Source: Marinovum sp048263515
GTDB taxonomy: Bacteria > Pseudomonadota > Alphaproteobacteria > Rhodobacterales > Rhodobacteraceae
NCBI RefSeq assembly: GCF_048263515.1
Contig: NZ_JBLXEC010000021.1
Location: forward strand, 17,999 to 81,998
Direction: 5' to 3'
Length of the DNA stretch: 64,000 nt
The position numbers and the translations under genes were made by a program. Positions 62,249 through 64,000 of the stretch are shown piece by piece (the first letter of the stretch is position 1; every line of letters starts with the position of its first letter). The notes below the pieces were generated by a model that saw only the letters and a program-made list of their open reading frames with translations, was not told the origin of the DNA and did no database searches.

Positions 62249-62952
62249 CCCTGCGCATCGCCGAGATCTTCGGCCCGACAATCCAGGGCGAGGGCCCGCT
62301 GATCGGCGAGCCCACCGTCTTTGTCCGCGCTGGCGGCTGCGACTACCGCTGCAGCTGGTGTGACAGCCTGCACGCGGTCGAAAGCCAGTATCGCCATACC
62401 TGGGCCCCGATGACGGACCAGGCGGTCTGGGACGAGGTGCGGCGGCTTTCGGGCGGCCAGCCTCTGACCGTCTCGCTGTCCGGCGGCAACCCGGCGATCC
62501 AAGATTTCGCCCCGGTGATCGCCTTGGGCCGGGCCGAGGGCTATCGCTTTGCCTGCGAGACCCAAGGGTCGGTCGCGCGGCCCTGGTTTGCCGACCTCGA
62601 CACGCTGGTGCTCTCGCCAAAGCCGCCGTCGAGCGGCGAGACGGTGGACTGGGCGGTCTTTGCCGACTGCCTGTCTGCCGGGAAGGGCGCCCGCCAGGTG
62701 GTGATGAAGATCGTGATCTTCGACGAGACCGATTATCAATGGGCGAAGGATGCCCATGCCCGCCACCCCCAGCTGCCGCTCTACCTTCAGCCCGGCAATC
62801 CCGAGGTCGACCCCGACAGCCCGGTCGACCCGCAATCGCTGGCCGACCGACTTGGCTGGCTGACCGACCGGGTGATGGCCGACGGCTGGTTCGCCCCCCG
62901 CATCCTGCCGCAGCTGCATGTCCTGATCTGGGGCAACAAGCGCGGCGTCTGA
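62245..62952 (+). CDS. queE: 7-carboxy-7-deazaguanine synthase QueE (radical SAM)
   Basis: This 235-residue radical SAM enzyme contracts the pterin ring to 7-carboxy-7-deazaguanine. The iron-sulphur motif CDYRCSWCDS (CxxxCxxC) is near residue 32, after the FGPTIQGEGP start and VRAGGC. The SLSGGNPA segment contains the SAM/Mg-binding region. It follows queD with a four-base overlap and precedes queF by 16 bases. No inserts or truncations are visible. Confidence 0.95.
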   Translation: MTLRIAEIFGPTIQGEGPLIGEPTVFVRAGGCDYRCSWCDSLHAVESQYRHTWAPMTDQAVWDEVRRLSGGQPLTVSLSGGNPAIQDFAPVIALGRAEGYRFACETQGSVARPWFADLDTLVLSPKPPSSGETVDWAVFADCLSAGKGARQVVMKIVIFDETDYQWAKDAHARHPQLPLYLQPGNPEVDPDSPVDPQSLADRLGWLTDRVMADGWFAPRILPQLHVLIWGNKRGV

Positions 62953-62968
62953 GCTTTCGGAGACACCC

Positions 62969-63433
62969 ATGACCGACGATATCTACAGCAATCTCAAACA
63001 ACTGGGCGGCGAGACCCGCATTCCCGCCAGCCCCGAGGAGGCCGAGCTCGAGCGCGTGCCCAACCCCCAGGCCGACGTCGTCTACAACGTGCGGTTCACC
63101 GCGCCGGAGTTCACCTCGCTCTGCCCGATGACCGGCCAGCCGGACTTTGCTCACCTGGTGATCGATTACGTGCCCGGCCCCTGGCTGGTGGAGTCGAAAT
63201 CGCTGAAACTGTTCCTGACCTCCTTCCGCAACCACGGCGCCTTTCACGAGGATTGCACGATTTCCATCGCGCGGCGTCTGGCCGGGTTCCTCGATCCGCA
63301 ATGGCTGCGGATCGGCGGCTACTGGTACCCGCGCGGCGGCATCCCGATCGACGTCTTCTGGCAGACTGGCCCGATGCCCCAAGACGTCTGGATCCCCGAC
63401 CAGGGCGTGCCACCCTACCGCGGCCGCGGCTGA
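62969..63433 (+). CDS. queF: NADPH-dependent 7-cyano-7-deazaguanine reductase QueF
   Basis: This 154-residue unimodular (YkvM-type) nitrile reductase converts preQ0 to preQ1. The catalytic Cys52 lies in FTSLCPMTGQPDF with Asp59, and the ESKSLKLF motif follows; the C-terminal WYPRGGIPIDVFW segment completes the site. GGAG precedes the ATG. This completes the preQ1 pathway in the operon; tgt and queA are not present in this window. A GC-rich hairpin 10-30 bases after the stop may end the operon. Confidence 0.96.
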   Translation: MTDDIYSNLKQLGGETRIPASPEEAELERVPNPQADVVYNVRFTAPEFTSLCPMTGQPDFAHLVIDYVPGPWLVESKSLKLFLTSFRNHGAFHEDCTISIARRLAGFLDPQWLRIGGYWYPRGGIPIDVFWQTGPMPQDVWIPDQGVPPYRGRG

Positions 63434-63638
63434 ACGGGGGCAGGGGGGCGACGTGGCGCCCCCTCTGTTGCTTCGGACGCGAGCACCTTTCATGGACGTG
63501 GTCAGCCGTGGCCCAAACCGGCAGACTTTCTGCCCCGATCCGCCGGACTTGCGGCCTGTCTCGGCGCCGCTCAGGTTTTTTCGAGAATCCCCAGTTTTGC
63601 CTTGTAACCCTGATGTTTCCTTGGCTATACGCGTCGGC

Positions 63639-63728
63639 GGAGACGTGGCCGAGTGGTCGAAGGCGCTCCCCTGCTAAGGGAGTAGGCGGGAAACCGTCTC
63701 GAGGGTTCGAATCCCTTCGTCTCCGCCA
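63639..63728 (+). tRNA. tRNA-Ser (anticodon GCT)
   Basis: A 90-nt tRNA with acceptor GGAGACG pairing with CGTCTCC, a long variable arm (GTAGGCGGGAAACCGTCTC region) as expected for class II tRNA-Ser, anticodon stem-loop CTCCC-CTGCTAA-GGGAG (anticodon GCT), T-arm GGGTTCGAATCCC and encoded CCA (GCCA). Confidence 0.97.
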
Positions 63729-63966
63729 TACGCCATTGGTTTCAATTGACAAATGTGGCCCTCGGGGGATGTACCCGCCTACTTGCCCTCCAAACGATTT
63801 GCGCTTGGATGCGACGGGCTAAGACATTCGAAATATGGGGCAGGTCATGATCAAACCTGATTCTCGTGGGATTACCCGCAGGAGCTGATGACAATTATCG
63901 GGGCTACCAAGTTAATCGACCTTGCTCGGTAATCCCCCCGTTTTTGCGGGGGCTTGGTCGTAGAAT

Positions 63967-64000
63967 TTATGCGGCCATCTTCAGTTTCTGTGCAGGTGTC
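63967..64000 (-). CDS. Partial C-terminal end of an unidentified gene
   Basis: Reading in from the right edge on the minus strand gives TPAQKLKMAA followed by TAA at 63967. A hairpin CCCCCG/CGGGGG lies at 63935-63952, downstream in that direction, as a terminator would. The peptide ending recalls transposase or integrase ends, but ten residues are not enough to decide. The 240 bases between tRNA-Ser and this frame hold nothing else I recognise. tRNA-Ser 3' ends are common integration sites, which makes the edge worth checking. Confidence 0.25.
   Translation of the reverse strand, partial: TPAQKLKMAA

Noticed and set aside
63441..63464. Strong terminator after queF
   Set aside because: AGGGGG-CG/CGCCCCCT hairpin needs a bulge and has no T-run; noted but not listed as a firm feature.

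Overview
The window is about 64 kb of GC-rich DNA that reads as chromosome of a Rhodobacterales (Roseobacter-group) alphaproteobacterium. The evidence is gene content: TRAP and tripartite tricarboxylate transporters, a TelA/XpaC/TerC/SPFH cluster, an H-NOX and hybrid kinase pair, a preQ1-controlled queCDEF operon, ClpS, L25/Pth, and the family-typical dispersed palindromes. Genus is not resolvable by eye. Nearly all genes are intact and ordinary; two regions (7.1-14.8 kb and 14.8-22.2 kb) look recently rearranged.

Layout. 1-6 kb: two carboxylate uptake systems are divergently arranged around a 399-bp regulatory gap. tctCBA (tripartite tricarboxylate transporter, tctA cut by the window edge) lies on the minus strand and dctPQM (TRAP) on the plus strand, followed by a cytoplasmic-type L-asparaginase. 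7-14.8 kb: a very large secreted repeat protein ends abruptly by running into the 3' end of a copper module (copA ATPase, divergent cueR, DUF302 protein, a 34-residue membrane peptide), followed by a carboxymuconolactone-decarboxylase-like gene. 15-22 kb: a 1666-residue BapA-like adhesin with a 20-unit GGEDTT spacer is followed by its type I secretion locus, in which the membrane fusion gene is intact but the outer-membrane and ABC genes survive only as remnants. 22-30 kb: dtd-fructokinase, then a seven-gene minus-strand Ter-related stress cluster (terC, small membrane protein, xpaC-like, telA, DUF2927 lipoprotein, SPFH-GYF protein, zinc-ribbon protein). 30-35.6 kb: RNA modification and housekeeping genes (rluB, tadA, rluE-like, hemF, an unusual SDR, rsmC-like, clpS). 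36-43 kb: D,D-carboxypeptidase, pyrD, 5'-nucleotidase, a methyltransferase, yedK. 43-45 kb: amylosucrase under an apparent LacI-type operator, then tRNA-Gly. 45-54 kb: an ABC exporter, an acyl-CoA synthetase, an intergenic tandem duplication, DUF2237, pth, rplY, an MFS transporter, a GNAT protein. 53.6-64 kb: lldD, the H-NOX/kinase NO-sensing pair, trpA, ychF, a second acyl-CoA synthetase, the riboswitch-controlled queCDEF operon and tRNA-Ser.

Functional links. Uptake and use of small organic acids (Tct, TRAP, L-lactate dehydrogenase) and of sucrose or alpha-glucosides (amylosucrase plus an unlinked fructokinase) suggest a heterotrophic marine-type metabolism. Copper efflux is controlled by CueR from a clear 19-bp-spaced promoter. 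The preQ1 riboswitch overlaps the queC ribosome binding site, so the four-gene 7-deazaguanine pathway should be under feedback control at translation.

The features I consider most worth follow-up are the broken type I secretion system next to an intact giant adhesin, the repeat protein that ends in sequence antisense to copA, the same 12-bp LacI-like palindrome upstream of both amylosucrase and the adhesin, the Ter-related cluster, an SDR lacking its catalytic lysine, and a dispersed 65-75 bp repeat family. I did not find CRISPR arrays, a prophage, or a recognisable complete insertion sequence.
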